From positions 1 to 64,000 of the forward strand of contig CALGVA010000056.1 of the NCBI GenBank assembly GCA_937920345.1: a DNA stretch of 64,000 nt, given 5' to 3'. Numbering within the stretch: the first letter of the stretch is position 1; each line of letters begins with the position of its first letter. Position numbers and translations under genes: made by a program. Below are positions 7,782 to 17,117 of this stretch, piece after piece. The notes under the pieces are model-generated. The model saw nothing but the letters and a program-made list of their open reading frames with translations, made no database searches and was not told where the DNA came from. Source of the stretch: an uncultured Lachnospiraceae bacterium. GTDB taxonomy: Bacteria > Bacillota > Clostridia > Lachnospirales > Lachnospiraceae.

Positions 7782-9512
7782 CTACTGCGCCCAGGAAAGT
7801 GCTTCCTCCAGACTCTCCGCACCCAGAATATTCAACATGAAATCCGTGTACTCCTGCGCCTGGTCGCTATCGATGTACTTATATACATCCCGGATATACT
7901 TCGGCGTCTGATCCATCTCATAGATTCCGAAAGCCAGACCCTGCCGCACTTCCTCCAGGGCATCGGTCTGCCGGTTCATGATAAAGGCATCCACGTAAGG
8001 GTTTGCCTCGATAATAAAGTAACAGTATGCAAAAGCGGCCGCCTGCAGTTTCTCACCGGAAGCGGATGTAAAACCGAGTTCTGTAACCGTAATGCTTCTG
8101 ACTGCTCCGCTTCTGTCCAGATACTCCTCCTGACTTAAGAAATCCGTCACCGTACCGAGATTCATCAGCGTAAGCGTCGATGCGTCCTGCGATTTATCAT
8201 AGGTTTCCGTCCAGTAGTTCACACGGGTAAGCGGGTCAGGATACGGATGAATCGCCAGTCCCCAATCGTAATTGCCCCGCTTCCTTGCATTCTCGTTGAC
8301 CGCCCTCACGATTTCCTTTGCATTAAAGTAACCTTTATTGAACCCTTTATTACTGTTCCAGTCGTGATCTATGCTGAAATAAACTTTCGCATCAGCATAA
8401 TGACTCTTCGCCGCATAATAAAATATGCGCAGTGCCTTCTCAAATTCTGCGGCATATAACGTGATGTCATTCGTGTCCATATAGTTCCATATTTTATGCT
8501 GATTGATCTCATTGGCTACAACCCAGTTCGATACCAGTCCATACTCTTTACCGGAATAACGCTCCGTCAGAAAGGAAGCAATCGCTTCAAGACAGCGGCA
8601 CCCTGCCTCGTCCGTCGTATTCATGGCATAATAGTACGCGCCCGATTCCTTGTCCGCAGCAAGCGGATGGATTAGTTCCGGATACACTTCATTCCAATCG
8701 TTTAATATGATCGCCGTGGAGTTCATCCCCTGGCTCGTCAGATAGGAAAACAAGTAATCATAACCGTTAATTGCCGCGCCGTTGAACAGGTATGTTCTTC
8801 CCTGATACTCATAGGAAATGGTCGGAAACGTCTGATCCGTGGTCTCTCCCGTAATAATGGACAACGGAATATTGTAAATCGCGTACTGTACGCCCAGATC
8901 TGTCAACATAGGCGTCTCCAGCATCTGCGGGTCTAAGAGCAGCCCTTTTTTGGATTTCGGCTGCGGAATGTTCTCTACCGTATCCGCCAGCGCCTCCGGA
9001 TTGCTGAGGCACATTCCTGCAGACAGCGGCATATACTGCCCGTCCAGAAGCAGAGCCGGCACAAACTGCTTATAGAGATATGCGTCCTCATAAGCGCATT
9101 CGAGCCTGCACGTCGTCGCTTTTCTCCCGCTCGCAACCGGTTCCCGCGCCACACCGTCCTCCATTGCGCTTTCCTCATAGGTATCCAGCGCAAACAGATA
9201 GATCATGGCATCGTCGCTCTTCGGAATATCCGGCATGGTAAGCGTCATCGCCAGTGTCTCTTTATCACTCTGCAAAGAACAGTCCGTGACTTTGCCGTAC
9301 AATGCAAGCTGTCGTCTTGACATCGTTACGTTCCCTTCCGTCAACTCTCTCTCGATCTCTTCTTCTGTTTTGCCCGGCTTCTGTATGGAATTGTGGGATA
9401 TAACCGGTTCTTTCTTACCACATCCGGATAACAGGAGCAGCAGACTGAGAAAGAGCATTCCGGCAAATATGTATGATTGATATCGTGCGTGTATTATTTT
9501 TCCGGTTTGCAA
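7782..9512 (-). CDS. DUF5722 lipoprotein, putative GH-A-type glycoside hydrolase
   Basis: 576 residues. A lipobox (LLLLSGCGKK) near residue 30 predicts an exported, membrane-anchored protein. The rest matches DUF5722, with a TIM-barrel-like body. NWVVANEIN and ITVTELGFTS resemble the acid/base Asn-Glu and nucleophile Glu strands of clan GH-A glycosidases; that reading is my inference. The start is a TTG at 9512, supported by CCTCCT (9520-9525 on plus) 7 bases upstream and by a 19-base overlap with the preceding gene, so the two are translationally coupled. A second DUF5722 gene lies at 37415-39127 in the same window. Confidence 0.75.
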   Translation of the reverse strand: MQTGKIIHARYQSYIFAGMLFLSLLLLLSGCGKKEPVISHNSIQKPGKTEEEIERELTEGNVTMSRRQLALYGKVTDCSLQSDKETLAMTLTMPDIPKSDDAMIYLFALDTYEESAMEDGVAREPVASGRKATTCRLECAYEDAYLYKQFVPALLLDGQYMPLSAGMCLSNPEALADTVENIPQPKSKKGLLLDPQMLETPMLTDLGVQYAIYNIPLSIITGETTDQTFPTISYEYQGRTYLFNGAAINGYDYLFSYLTSQGMNSTAIILNDWNEVYPELIHPLAADKESGAYYYAMNTTDEAGCRCLEAIASFLTERYSGKEYGLVSNWVVANEINQHKIWNYMDTNDITLYAAEFEKALRIFYYAAKSHYADAKVYFSIDHDWNSNKGFNKGYFNAKEIVRAVNENARKRGNYDWGLAIHPYPDPLTRVNYWTETYDKSQDASTLTLMNLGTVTDFLSQEEYLDRSGAVRSITVTELGFTSASGEKLQAAAFAYCYFIIEANPYVDAFIMNRQTDALEEVRQGLAFGIYEMDQTPKYIRDVYKYIDSDQAQEYTDFMLNILGAESLEEALSWAQ

Positions 9513-10723
9513 AGGTCTTCCTCCTGCTCATGGTAAATAACCGAAATGGTTGTATCCGGCTGTGTATCTATGTCGTCTGATACCTGAATGTCACCGCTTT
9601 TTAAACCGGCGAGTACTTTTAAATAATCGTTCATCGCTGCCTTTTGAAAACGCCACGCGGCAGCCTGTACGGGCAGTCTGACACATTTCTCCTTCGCGCC
9701 GTAGGAAACCACATTGCCTGCAATTCCTTTCGGCCAGCTTCTGCCGTTGGCATAGAACTCATCGAGCGCATCGATCACAGAAGCATCGATTCCTTTCATA
9801 GCGGAAGTCAGAAACAGTTCCGAGACACCGCTCTGATCCACATCCACCCCGATCAGTCTGCCGCCGCATGGTTCTGCTGACGCGAGTACGGACTGGTAGA
9901 GCGAACCGCCGCAGGTAAAGATGATTTCTGTTCCTGCCTCATACCATTCGCGGGAAACCTCTTCGATCTGCCGGTCAGCCATAAAAGTGTCCGCATACCA
10001 GTATTCCACACTGATATCATCACTGTTGTCCATAACCGCTGCCGCCGCATCGATGCCCTGCAGGTAGCCGTAACCATACTGTTCCACTGACGGAAGCCTT
10101 TCTCCTCCAATAAATCCCAGTTTCGTATAACCGTCCAGCACCGCCATGTATCCGGCGAGATATCCCGCCTCTTCCTCCTGATAAGTAATACAGTGGACAT
10201 TGGATGCAATCTTGACTTCATCACCGCCGCTATCCCTGGGAACACCGTCTAACAGCAGGAAATACACATCGGCGTATTCCTCCTGCAGCTGTCCCACCGC
10301 CTGTTCGAAGTGACTGCCGGCACAGATCACCAGCACGGCATCATTCTCAATCGCTGTGATCACAGCCTGCTCATAAGATTCCGGCGTGTCTTCTCCTGTA
10401 CTGTAATAAGAGTATGATATATCGGCAGCCTCCGCGTAAGTCTGCGCCCCGTTGAGCGCCGCCTGATTAAATCCGCCGTCCATGGCTGATCCGACATCAA
10501 TGACCAGCGCGACCTGTCCTCCGGTGATCTGACAGTGGTTCTCTGTCTCCTGTGCCGGGGCTTGTACAGGTTCCTGCTCCGGCGCCTGGTCGCCCGTCTG
10601 GTCACCCGTCACCGGTTCTTCCCCCTCCGCAGGATTTTCCGCAATCTCCGCCTGCTTCCCGCATCCCGCAATTAACATCCCTACAACTGCAATGCAGGCC
10701 CATAATTTCAATCGTTTTTTCAT
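9494..10723 (-). CDS. BMP/PnrA-type substrate-binding lipoprotein
   Basis: 409 residues with a lipoprotein signal (VVGMLIAGCGK) followed by a Glu/Gln/Pro-rich linker of about 45 residues, then a type I periplasmic-binding fold. VALVIDVGSAMDGGFNQAALNG and the later KLGFIGGERLPSVEQYGYGYLQG are typical of the BMP family (PF02608), which binds nucleosides for ABC uptake or acts as a surface receptor. No permease or ATPase gene is nearby. I chose the ATG at 10723 (GAGGTGG upstream) because it begins the signal peptide; the longer reading is very Arg-rich. It overlaps the DUF5722 gene, suggesting a shared surface role. Confidence 0.8.
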   Translation of the reverse strand: MKKRLKLWACIAVVGMLIAGCGKQAEIAENPAEGEEPVTGDQTGDQAPEQEPVQAPAQETENHCQITGGQVALVIDVGSAMDGGFNQAALNGAQTYAEAADISYSYYSTGEDTPESYEQAVITAIENDAVLVICAGSHFEQAVGQLQEEYADVYFLLLDGVPRDSGGDEVKIASNVHCITYQEEEAGYLAGYMAVLDGYTKLGFIGGERLPSVEQYGYGYLQGIDAAAAVMDNSDDISVEYWYADTFMADRQIEEVSREWYEAGTEIIFTCGGSLYQSVLASAEPCGGRLIGVDVDQSGVSELFLTSAMKGIDASVIDALDEFYANGRSWPKGIAGNVVSYGAKEKCVRLPVQAAAWRFQKAAMNDYLKVLAGLKSGDIQVSDDIDTQPDTTISVIYHEQEEDLCKPEK

Positions 10724-10793
10724 ACTACCACCTCTGTCTTCCATGCGGTCTGTCCGTTCCATATCCGCGCTGCAGCGCCGCCTCCGTCGCTGT

Positions 10794-11714
10794 TCACGGA
10801 ACTTTGTATTCGTCAAACGGCGGTATAAAACTCTCCCTCGCCGTATCGCCTTCCTGTATAAAAGCGTTGTTCACGCCAAGCTCTATGGCATAATCAACTA
10901 CCGCGTCATATTCCCGCTTCGTCACTCTCCTGCAAAGCCCATGATACTGCGGATCATCACGCAGCCTGTCAAACGGCGTAAACTGATTCATCAGGCTGAG
11001 ATACACCCGGTCGCCATAAGTCTCATATACATACCGGATCACGTCTCTGGCATTCTGCTTATGTCCCGGCAGAAGCAGATGTCTGACGATCACGCCGCCT
11101 GTCATCATGCCTTTTTCATTAAAACGCGGTTCTTGTGTTATGTCAACCATTTCGGCAAGCGCCTCTTTTGCCCTGTGCGGATAGTCCGGCGCATGAGAAT
11201 ACTTCGCTGCCAGCACAGTATCCATATATTTAAAATCTGTCAGAAAAACATCCACGATGCCCCGCAGCGCCCGGATCACTTCCGGTCTGGCATAGCCGCT
11301 GCAGTTATACACGACCGGCAGTGCAAGTCCCTGTTCCTTCGCCATCAGGACTGCCTCCGCCACGGCGGTCACATAATGATCCGGCGTAACCAGATTGATA
11401 TTCTCCGCACCGGCCGCCTGTAGATTCAGGAAAATCTCCGCAAGCTGCCCGGACGTGACCTGCTTTCCTGTCATCCCCGTCATGATCTGCTGATTCTGAC
11501 AATAGACACAGCGCAGACTGCAACCTGCAAAAAACACGGTTCCGGAGCCATGCTCCCCGGAGATACACGGTTCCTCCCACATATGCAGCGCCGCTCTTGC
11601 AACGAAGATCCGGTCATCCGCACGGCAATAACCTGTCCGCCCTTCTGCACGGCAGGCACCGCACTCTCTGGGGCACAGGTTGCAGGGACTTATGCTTAAT
11701 CCATTCCATCGCAT
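10794..11714 (-). CDS. Radical SAM enzyme, PflA-like (COG1313 type)
   Basis: 306 residues. The radical SAM cluster motif C-x3-C-x2-C is FAGCSLRCVYCQNQ near residue 70, and an N-terminal CNLCPRECGACR-type cysteine cluster precedes it. This layout belongs to the PflA-like COG1313 proteins, a group of uncertain substrate that is related to glycyl-radical activating enzymes; no glycyl-radical enzyme is encoded here. I chose the ATG at 11714 because it begins 16 bases after the beta-mannosidase stop with an AAGGA box; a longer reading would overlap that gene. Confidence 0.8.
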   Translation of the reverse strand: MRWNGLSISPCNLCPRECGACRAEGRTGYCRADDRIFVARAALHMWEEPCISGEHGSGTVFFAGCSLRCVYCQNQQIMTGMTGKQVTSGQLAEIFLNLQAAGAENINLVTPDHYVTAVAEAVLMAKEQGLALPVVYNCSGYARPEVIRALRGIVDVFLTDFKYMDTVLAAKYSHAPDYPHRAKEALAEMVDITQEPRFNEKGMMTGGVIVRHLLLPGHKQNARDVIRYVYETYGDRVYLSLMNQFTPFDRLRDDPQYHGLCRRVTKREYDAVVDYAIELGVNNAFIQEGDTARESFIPPFDEYKVP

Positions 11715-11730
11715 CGATCCTTGATCCTTT

Positions 11731-14256
11731 CTACCGTATCTGATACACTGACCGCAGATCAAACGCCGATGCATCCCCTTCCAGAATCTCCACCCGCTTC
11801 ATGCCGGGATTCATATCGAAGAAATTATCGGACAGCTTCACATCTCCGTCCACGCCGCGGATCTCCACACTCTTGGCATACGCCTCCGCACTGATCAGCA
11901 GGCTGTTGCCTTCTCTTGTGCAGGTCAGCTTCGGGTCCTCGAACGCAAAATGCTTCGGTGCCGTAAACAGACTGGTGCCTTCTGATACGATATGTCCCGC
12001 CACTTCCAGACTATAACTTATGTAAACCTCCAGCTCATGGAACGATGAGAAATCGTGTTCCGCAAGCCAGACACCGTTTAAAGGCTCCACCGTAACCTTC
12101 TCTCTGCCTGTCAGGAGCACTTCGCCTCTGGCCGAGCAAAGCTGCCATGTCACTTCGCCGCTCACCGGCTCGAACGTCTCGTTGGCCACATGCAGTCTCG
12201 CCGCTTTCCTGATCGGTGCAGGCTGCGCGACGCAGAAAGGTCTCTCGCTCAACTCTCCCGTCTCCTCACAGGAGATCATGACCGGCGCAAAAGCCCTTTT
12301 CTCCGCATAATGCAATGCCTTCCACCGGCCGTAATAATCGATGCCCGCCCAGGATGCCACCGGCCAGATATCATTGAGCTGCCACACGATCGTGCCCATG
12401 CACCTGCCGCGGTTTCTTCGAAAATGCTCGATGCCGTAACGAATCGCATCCGCCTGCAGAAGCTGAGACGCATACAGCAGCGTATCGAAATCCGCCGGAT
12501 AGAGATACGTTGCCGCCAGATACGTCATAATCTTACCGTTCGCCGCCACATTCCGCTGATGCATCTCCATGACTCTGGAAAAGATATTGCGGTCCTCCGG
12601 CGCGGTAAACGTCTCCACAGTCTTTAAACACGGAAAAGACTGGAACCCGAACTCCGACACATAGCGGAACCTGTATTTGCGGTACTCCGTAAAAGGTTTG
12701 TTCCCGTGCCACACATCCCAGTAATGCGTATCGCCTCTGTTCTCATCCCACGGATTGTCAAAATTGCCGCCGGAAGAGGGCGATGACGACCAGTAAAATG
12801 CTGCCGGATCTTCCTCCTCCAGAATCCTGGGAATGATATATTCAAATAATTTAATGTAATCATATTTCTGTTTCGCGGAAGGCTGCCACGCCTTGTCAAG
12901 GATCTGCGTCTCCATCTCGTTGTTGCCGCACCAGAGCCCCAGACAGGCATGATGCCGTATACGTCTTACATTGTCCCGCACCTCCGCGGCAACATTGCGC
13001 TCAAACGCATCATCCAGCTCATAGGATGCACAGGCGAACATGAAGTCCTGCCACACGATCAGACCCAGTTCATCGCACAGATCAAAGAACCAGTCCTCCG
13101 GATAATACCCGCCGCCCCACACTCTGACACAGTTGTAATTCGCCTCCGCCGCACTTTCAAGCAGCCGCTTTGTGCGCTCTTTTGTCACACGTGATAAGAT
13201 ATTGTCTTCCGGTATATAGTCCGCTCCCATCGCAAATATCCTGACACCGTTGACCTCATGGGCAAAACACGCTCCCCACTCGTCCGGCTGCGTGTTGACC
13301 GTCATGGTGCGCAGACCGATTCGTCTGCTCCACACATCCAGCACATTGCCGTTCTCATCTAAAAGCGTGACTTCCGCCCGATAAAGCGGCTGTTCACCGT
13401 AACCGTTCGGCCACCAGCGCTTCGGATTGTTTACCGTGATCGTATCCCAGCCGGGAACATTACCCCGGGAAGTCTTCTCCGCAATCAGTACACCTGTGTC
13501 GTCATAGAGCGCCGTCCTGACCCCGCAACTGTCCGCAGTCGTTTCCGGCAGAAAATACTCTATCGTGACATCAAATTTTATGTCAACTTTGTCTGTATGA
13601 ATGTCCACGCCGTTCGGCGTAACATCCACTGCGTTACCGTACAGCCAGTTTTGTGTTATGTAAACTTGTTCCAGTCTTGCCGTCCTGCCATGCAGCACGG
13701 ACACTTCCCGGAAAATACCGGCATCCGGCAGTCTTGGTCCCCAGTCCCAGCCGAACATGCAATGCGCCTTACGCAGATGCGGGAACCCCTTCATACATTC
13801 CGCAGAGCCGCCTGTGTAGATTTTCTCATTCTCCTCTGCAATATATCCGGTCGGAGATGCAAGTTCCACCCGCAGCACATTCTCTCCGGTCTGCGCTGTC
13901 TCTACAATGTCAAACTCCCAGATACGGTGCATATTGTCAGTATGTCCAATAAGTCTCCCATTAAGGTAGACTTCTGCAAGTGTGTCAATTCCTTCGAAAC
14001 GCAGCAACAGAAAATCGCCCTGAAGCTGTTCCTCACACAATTCGAAAACCGTCTGAAAGCAGAAACTGTTCTCCATCAGCCGCAGCGCGTCAAGTTCATT
14101 CATCCTGTCATACGGATCGGGCATCAGATTATGTGCCAGCAGAGTACCATAGACAGACCCCGGTATCTGTGCATCGATCCATTCCTGAGAAATGCCGTAG
14201 ACATTCTCTCCTTCAATCTTCATCTTCCAGTTCCTGTCCAGTATCATTCTATCCAT
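11731..14256 (-). CDS. Beta-mannosidase, glycoside hydrolase family 2
   Basis: 841 residues, normal for GH2 beta-mannosidases, with sugar-binding, immunoglobulin-like and TIM-barrel domains. The acid/base Glu lies in LWCGNNEMETQ (about residue 445) and the nucleophile Glu in VSEFGFQSFP (about residue 535). No signal peptide is visible, so it should act in the cytoplasm on imported manno-oligosaccharides. It is the first gene of a minus-strand unit with the radical SAM, BMP-like and DUF5722 genes. A promoter lies at 14302-14330 and GGAGAG precedes the ATG. Confidence 0.9.
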   Translation of the reverse strand: MDRMILDRNWKMKIEGENVYGISQEWIDAQIPGSVYGTLLAHNLMPDPYDRMNELDALRLMENSFCFQTVFELCEEQLQGDFLLLRFEGIDTLAEVYLNGRLIGHTDNMHRIWEFDIVETAQTGENVLRVELASPTGYIAEENEKIYTGGSAECMKGFPHLRKAHCMFGWDWGPRLPDAGIFREVSVLHGRTARLEQVYITQNWLYGNAVDVTPNGVDIHTDKVDIKFDVTIEYFLPETTADSCGVRTALYDDTGVLIAEKTSRGNVPGWDTITVNNPKRWWPNGYGEQPLYRAEVTLLDENGNVLDVWSRRIGLRTMTVNTQPDEWGACFAHEVNGVRIFAMGADYIPEDNILSRVTKERTKRLLESAAEANYNCVRVWGGGYYPEDWFFDLCDELGLIVWQDFMFACASYELDDAFERNVAAEVRDNVRRIRHHACLGLWCGNNEMETQILDKAWQPSAKQKYDYIKLFEYIIPRILEEEDPAAFYWSSSPSSGGNFDNPWDENRGDTHYWDVWHGNKPFTEYRKYRFRYVSEFGFQSFPCLKTVETFTAPEDRNIFSRVMEMHQRNVAANGKIMTYLAATYLYPADFDTLLYASQLLQADAIRYGIEHFRRNRGRCMGTIVWQLNDIWPVASWAGIDYYGRWKALHYAEKRAFAPVMISCEETGELSERPFCVAQPAPIRKAARLHVANETFEPVSGEVTWQLCSARGEVLLTGREKVTVEPLNGVWLAEHDFSSFHELEVYISYSLEVAGHIVSEGTSLFTAPKHFAFEDPKLTCTREGNSLLISAEAYAKSVEIRGVDGDVKLSDNFFDMNPGMKRVEILEGDASAFDLRSVYQIR

Positions 14257-14301
14257 GCTGCGCTCTCCATTTGTGCGCTTTCGCGCTCTCCGTCCTATTA
14301 C

Positions 14302-14330
14302 ATCATAAAGGAAATCGGAGGATTTGTCAT
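14302..14330 (-). promoter_or_regulatory. Promoter for the beta-mannosidase unit
   Basis: Minus strand ATGACA (14325-14330), 17-base spacer, TATGAT (14302-14307); each hexamer matches consensus in five of six positions. The start codon is about 40 bases downstream of the predicted transcription start. Confidence 0.6.
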
Positions 14331-14355
14331 CTTAATTATTTCTGTATGTCTTTCA

Positions 14356-14384
14356 TTGCTTCCTGTCCGGAATCGTGTTAAAGT
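14356..14384 (+). promoter_or_regulatory. Possible promoter for small two-helix membrane protein
   Basis: TTGCTT (14356-14361), 17 bases, then TAAAGT (14379-14384) with an extended -10 TG. The -35 is weak. Confidence 0.4.
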
Positions 14385-14459
14385 ATGGGATATAAAGCAC
14401 AGCATCCCGCTGTGATATGAAACCGGATCTGAAACCCGGAAAACAAAAGGAGAATCCTC

Positions 14460-14666
14460 ATGAAAAAAAAGACCCCGAAGCAGATCGCCGCACTGACCTG
14501 CGTCGTTCTGCTCGTTGCCCTGTATGTGATAACTTTCATTGCCGCATGTCTGGACTCGACAGCGACCGGACGGCTCTTCGCCGGCTGTCTCGGCCTCACG
14601 GTCGCCCTGCCGATCCTGTGCTGGATCTTTATCCATTTTCACAAAAGCTCCCAAGGTGAACCGTAA
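14460..14666 (+). CDS. Small two-helix membrane protein
   Basis: 68 residues: a Lys-rich start (MKKKTPKQ), then two hydrophobic helices (about residues 9-30 and 38-58) and a short polar tail. AAAAGGAG lies 7 bases before the ATG and a possible promoter is upstream, so I consider it real despite its size. It stands alone, divergent from the beta-mannosidase gene. No family is recognised. Confidence 0.65.
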   Translation: MKKKTPKQIAALTCVVLLVALYVITFIAACLDSTATGRLFAGCLGLTVALPILCWIFIHFHKSSQGEP

Positions 14667-14668
14667 TC

Positions 14669-14700
14669 CGGGAGAATGCCGTATCTCAGGCATTCTCCCG
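14669..14700. terminator. Perfect hairpin after small membrane gene
   Basis: Arms CGGGAGAATGCC and GGCATTCTCCCG with an 8-base loop begin 3 bases after the stop codon. There is no U-run on either strand, so termination is likely but not certain. Confidence 0.5.
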
Positions 14701-14782
14701 TGTGAGATGAAGTTGCAATGCAACTTCTAGTACTTCTTGATGAAATGCCCTCTGGCATGAGTCTTAGAAGTACTTCTCACAC
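14700..14782. repeat. Multi-stem intergenic palindromic element
   Basis: Outer arms GTGTGAGA (14700-14707) and TCTCACAC (14775-14782) enclose a hairpin GAAGTTGC/GCAACTTC (14709-14727) and a second stem AGTACTTCT/AGAAGTACT (14729-14774) that itself contains ATGCC/GGCAT. The whole folds like a cloverleaf but has no tRNA features. It ends 2 bases before the ABC permease stop. Confidence 0.65.
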
Positions 14783-14784
14783 TA

Positions 14785-15480
14785 CTATCGCAGACCGTTT
14801 CTGCGGTAAGCGCCGATAAACATACCGACGACGATGATCATGCTGGCTGCGATGACAATCAGGCTCTTTCCTTCCGCTTTCGTCCCTGCCGCCAGACCGT
14901 TCAGCAGCAGTTGAATCTGCTGCGAGTATACATAGTCTGCCACTTTGGCAATCGTCTCGTTAAACATGGCGAGCATGGGCAGAAAAGCAAAGACCATCAT
15001 AGTCGGTGTCGCGATCGACGCAGCGGTAATCTGGCTCTTTGTCAGAATACCGATCACCGCGCCAAGCAGCATGGATACGCAGATCCCCGCCGCCATGATC
15101 AGGAGGAACTGCACGAACACTTCGCCGCGGTATCCGCCCAATACGGCAAATACGACAGCACCCGCCATACATGCACTGAAGACAAAGCCTCCGATTCCCA
15201 GAAGATATTCGACCGGCTTCACATTGCCAAAGAAAAGCATTCGCAGCGTGTTTTTCTCTTTCTCTTCCGAAATAACCGCCGACATGACATTGAGCGGCGC
15301 CATGCCGATATGCATAATCGCAAACAGACCGACGAAGAAATGCGGCGGCATATCTTCGATTTTTATAGCATTTTCCATAATGGCCGCCATCACGGGAAAC
15401 ATAATAAACTGAATAGCCAAAGCCAGATTTTTCCCTGTATCCTTCACCTGTTTTCTGAATATAATTATTGCGTTTTTCAC
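14785..15480 (-). CDS. ABC-2 type transporter permease
   Basis: 231 residues with six predicted membrane helices. The cytoplasmic stretch VISEEKEKNTLRMLFFG after the second helix is the usual mark of ABC-2 exporter permeases. With the ATPase upstream it should form an exporter for an unknown substrate such as a peptide, lipid or drug. It is the last gene of a minus-strand unit with LytTR regulator, DUF3021 protein and ATPase; the gap to the ATPase stop is 114 bases. Confidence 0.85.
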   Translation of the reverse strand: MKNAIIIFRKQVKDTGKNLALAIQFIMFPVMAAIMENAIKIEDMPPHFFVGLFAIMHIGMAPLNVMSAVISEEKEKNTLRMLFFGNVKPVEYLLGIGGFVFSACMAGAVVFAVLGGYRGEVFVQFLLIMAAGICVSMLLGAVIGILTKSQITAASIATPTMMVFAFLPMLAMFNETIAKVADYVYSQQIQLLLNGLAAGTKAEGKSLIVIAASMIIVVGMFIGAYRRNGLR

Positions 15481-15594
15481 TTTCTTCCCCCTCTTTTCAA
15501 ATTCATATATGCAACGTTTGCCTGATATACTTCTCTATACTTCACTCCACAGATTCAGTCGTCTCTCCTGCACAATCCAGTCAGTTTTTCTAGT

Positions 15595-16494
15595 TTACAT
15601 AATGCTCTCCTGTAAATGTTTCCCCGTCAGTTCCAGAAATACCGATTCCAGATCCGGTTCCGTGGAATGTATCGTCTCAATCTGTCCGCCCTGCAGATAC
15701 TCGTATACCTGTCCTGCCGCTTCCGCCGTATTGGGAAGTTCCAGACTCCTGCCGTCGTACAGACGAATCTTGAGTCTGTTCATATGGTTATATTTCCTGT
15801 TGATCTCCTGCGGTTCTCCGTACTCCACAATCTTCCCCTCATGCAAAAGTGCAACATGTTTACATAACTTCTCTGCCTCTGTCATATTATGGGTCGTCAG
15901 GAAAACTGTCGTCCCGTCTTCACACATGCCGAAAATCAATTCATGTATATGTCCGGTCGTCGCCGGGTCCAGCCCGCTTGTAGGCTCATCCAGAAACAGA
16001 AACTCCGGTCTGTGCAGAACAGCCCGCGCCAGCATAAGCCTGCCTCGCATTCCTTTCGACAGCTTCTGCGCCGGGCATTTCCGGTCCGCGTACAATCCCA
16101 CCCACTCCAGCACTTGCCTGATTCTGTCATGTCCGATCCGGTAGAGATCGGCATACAGCCGCAGATTATCGTAACAGGACAGTCTCTCATATAACCCGCA
16201 GTCATCCATCATCATACCGATCCGCCGATAGATGTCCTGATCAGGCGTACGCATATCGCATCCGGCCAGTTTCACACAGCCGGACACAGGAATAAGCTGC
16301 CCCGTGATAATCTTAATCAGTGTCGTCTTGCCCGCTCCAGACGGTCCTAAGAGCCCCAGAATCTCACCTTTCCGGACGGCGAGGGATATGTTCCGCAGCA
16401 CCTCTTTTTCCCCGAACCGGTGCGATAGACCGGTTATTACAATCGCATTTTGATCCTGCTGTTTTTCTTTCTCCGTGTATGTCTGACCACTCAT
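15595..16494 (-). CDS. ABC transporter ATP-binding protein
   Basis: 299 residues. Walker A GPSGAGKTT, signature LSKGMRGRL and Walker B FLFLDEPTSGLD are all intact, followed by a C-terminal extension typical of drug and lantibiotic-type exporters. It powers the permease encoded next. I chose the ATG at 16494, which has AGGAG 11 bases upstream; earlier in-frame ATGs at 16521 and 16542 lack any ribosome site. The gene ends ATG-TAA within a recurring decamer (see findings). Confidence 0.88.
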   Translation of the reverse strand: MSGQTYTEKEKQQDQNAIVITGLSHRFGEKEVLRNISLAVRKGEILGLLGPSGAGKTTLIKIITGQLIPVSGCVKLAGCDMRTPDQDIYRRIGMMMDDCGLYERLSCYDNLRLYADLYRIGHDRIRQVLEWVGLYADRKCPAQKLSKGMRGRLMLARAVLHRPEFLFLDEPTSGLDPATTGHIHELIFGMCEDGTTVFLTTHNMTEAEKLCKHVALLHEGKIVEYGEPQEINRKYNHMNRLKIRLYDGRSLELPNTAEAAGQVYEYLQGGQIETIHSTEPDLESVFLELTGKHLQESIM

Positions 16495-16557
16495 ATACTT
16501 TCTGTCTCCTCTCTTCACCATGTTGAACTCTATTTCTGCCACACAGTTGTTACACTT

Positions 16558-17031
16558 TTATTTCTCCTGCTCCTTCGCTCTCGCCAGCGCTTCCTCCATC
16601 CTGCGGTTCTGTGTCCGCTCTTTCAGAAACATAAGCAGGCAGCTTCCCACGAAGCAAACACCAAAACTGCCTGCAAATCCTGCCCACGCCTGCCACATAT
16701 CTACCGGAAACCAGCCGAATCCTTTGGCACACAGCACGATCAGACCGATGACGCACAACAGCATACAGACTGTCCGCATCGTGACAGACATCCGCCTGAT
16801 CAGTCTGTCCGTAAAGAACAGAACCCGTAATAATGTGATACAGACCGACACACCGAAAAACTGCCATATTGTGGAAAGCGACAGCCCGTCTTTCCCCAGC
16901 GCATATAAGCTTGAAACCGTGACTGCCTCCTCTCCCACAAGAATACAGAAAATACTCATGACCAGAATACTGAAACCGAATGTAAGAAATACAGCACCAC
17001 AATAATCAAAGATTGTCTTATTCTCTTCCAT
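16558..17031 (-). CDS. DUF3021 family membrane protein
   Basis: 157 residues with four hydrophobic helices and a charged C-terminal tail (EALARAKEQEK). The layout and its position directly after a LytTR regulator match the DUF3021 family, which is often paired with LytTR proteins and thought to modulate them from the membrane. GGAGG lies 9 bases before the ATG at 17031; the longer reading to 17112 has no ribosome site. Confidence 0.75.
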   Translation of the reverse strand: MEENKTIFDYCGAVFLTFGFSILVMSIFCILVGEEAVTVSSLYALGKDGLSLSTIWQFFGVSVCITLLRVLFFTDRLIRRMSVTMRTVCMLLCVIGLIVLCAKGFGWFPVDMWQAWAGFAGSFGVCFVGSCLLMFLKERTQNRRMEEALARAKEQEK

Positions 17032-17117
17032 AAAAAATGCCTCCGTTTCTGTGCAGCCCGTCTGCACATCAGATTCTATTCCGCGCGCTATATACCGCAT
17101 GGCGAAACGCACCGCTC

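Noticed and set aside
10692..11423. 243-residue plus-strand open frame
   Set aside because: Antisense of the radical SAM and BMP-like genes with no motifs.
13597..14415. 272-residue plus-strand open frame
   Set aside because: Antisense of the beta-mannosidase gene; composition is His/Cys/Arg-rich noise and no start signal is seen.
14700..14782. tRNA-like cloverleaf
   Set aside because: No TTC loop, acceptor CCA context or anticodon arm of proper length; stems are those of an intergenic palindrome.
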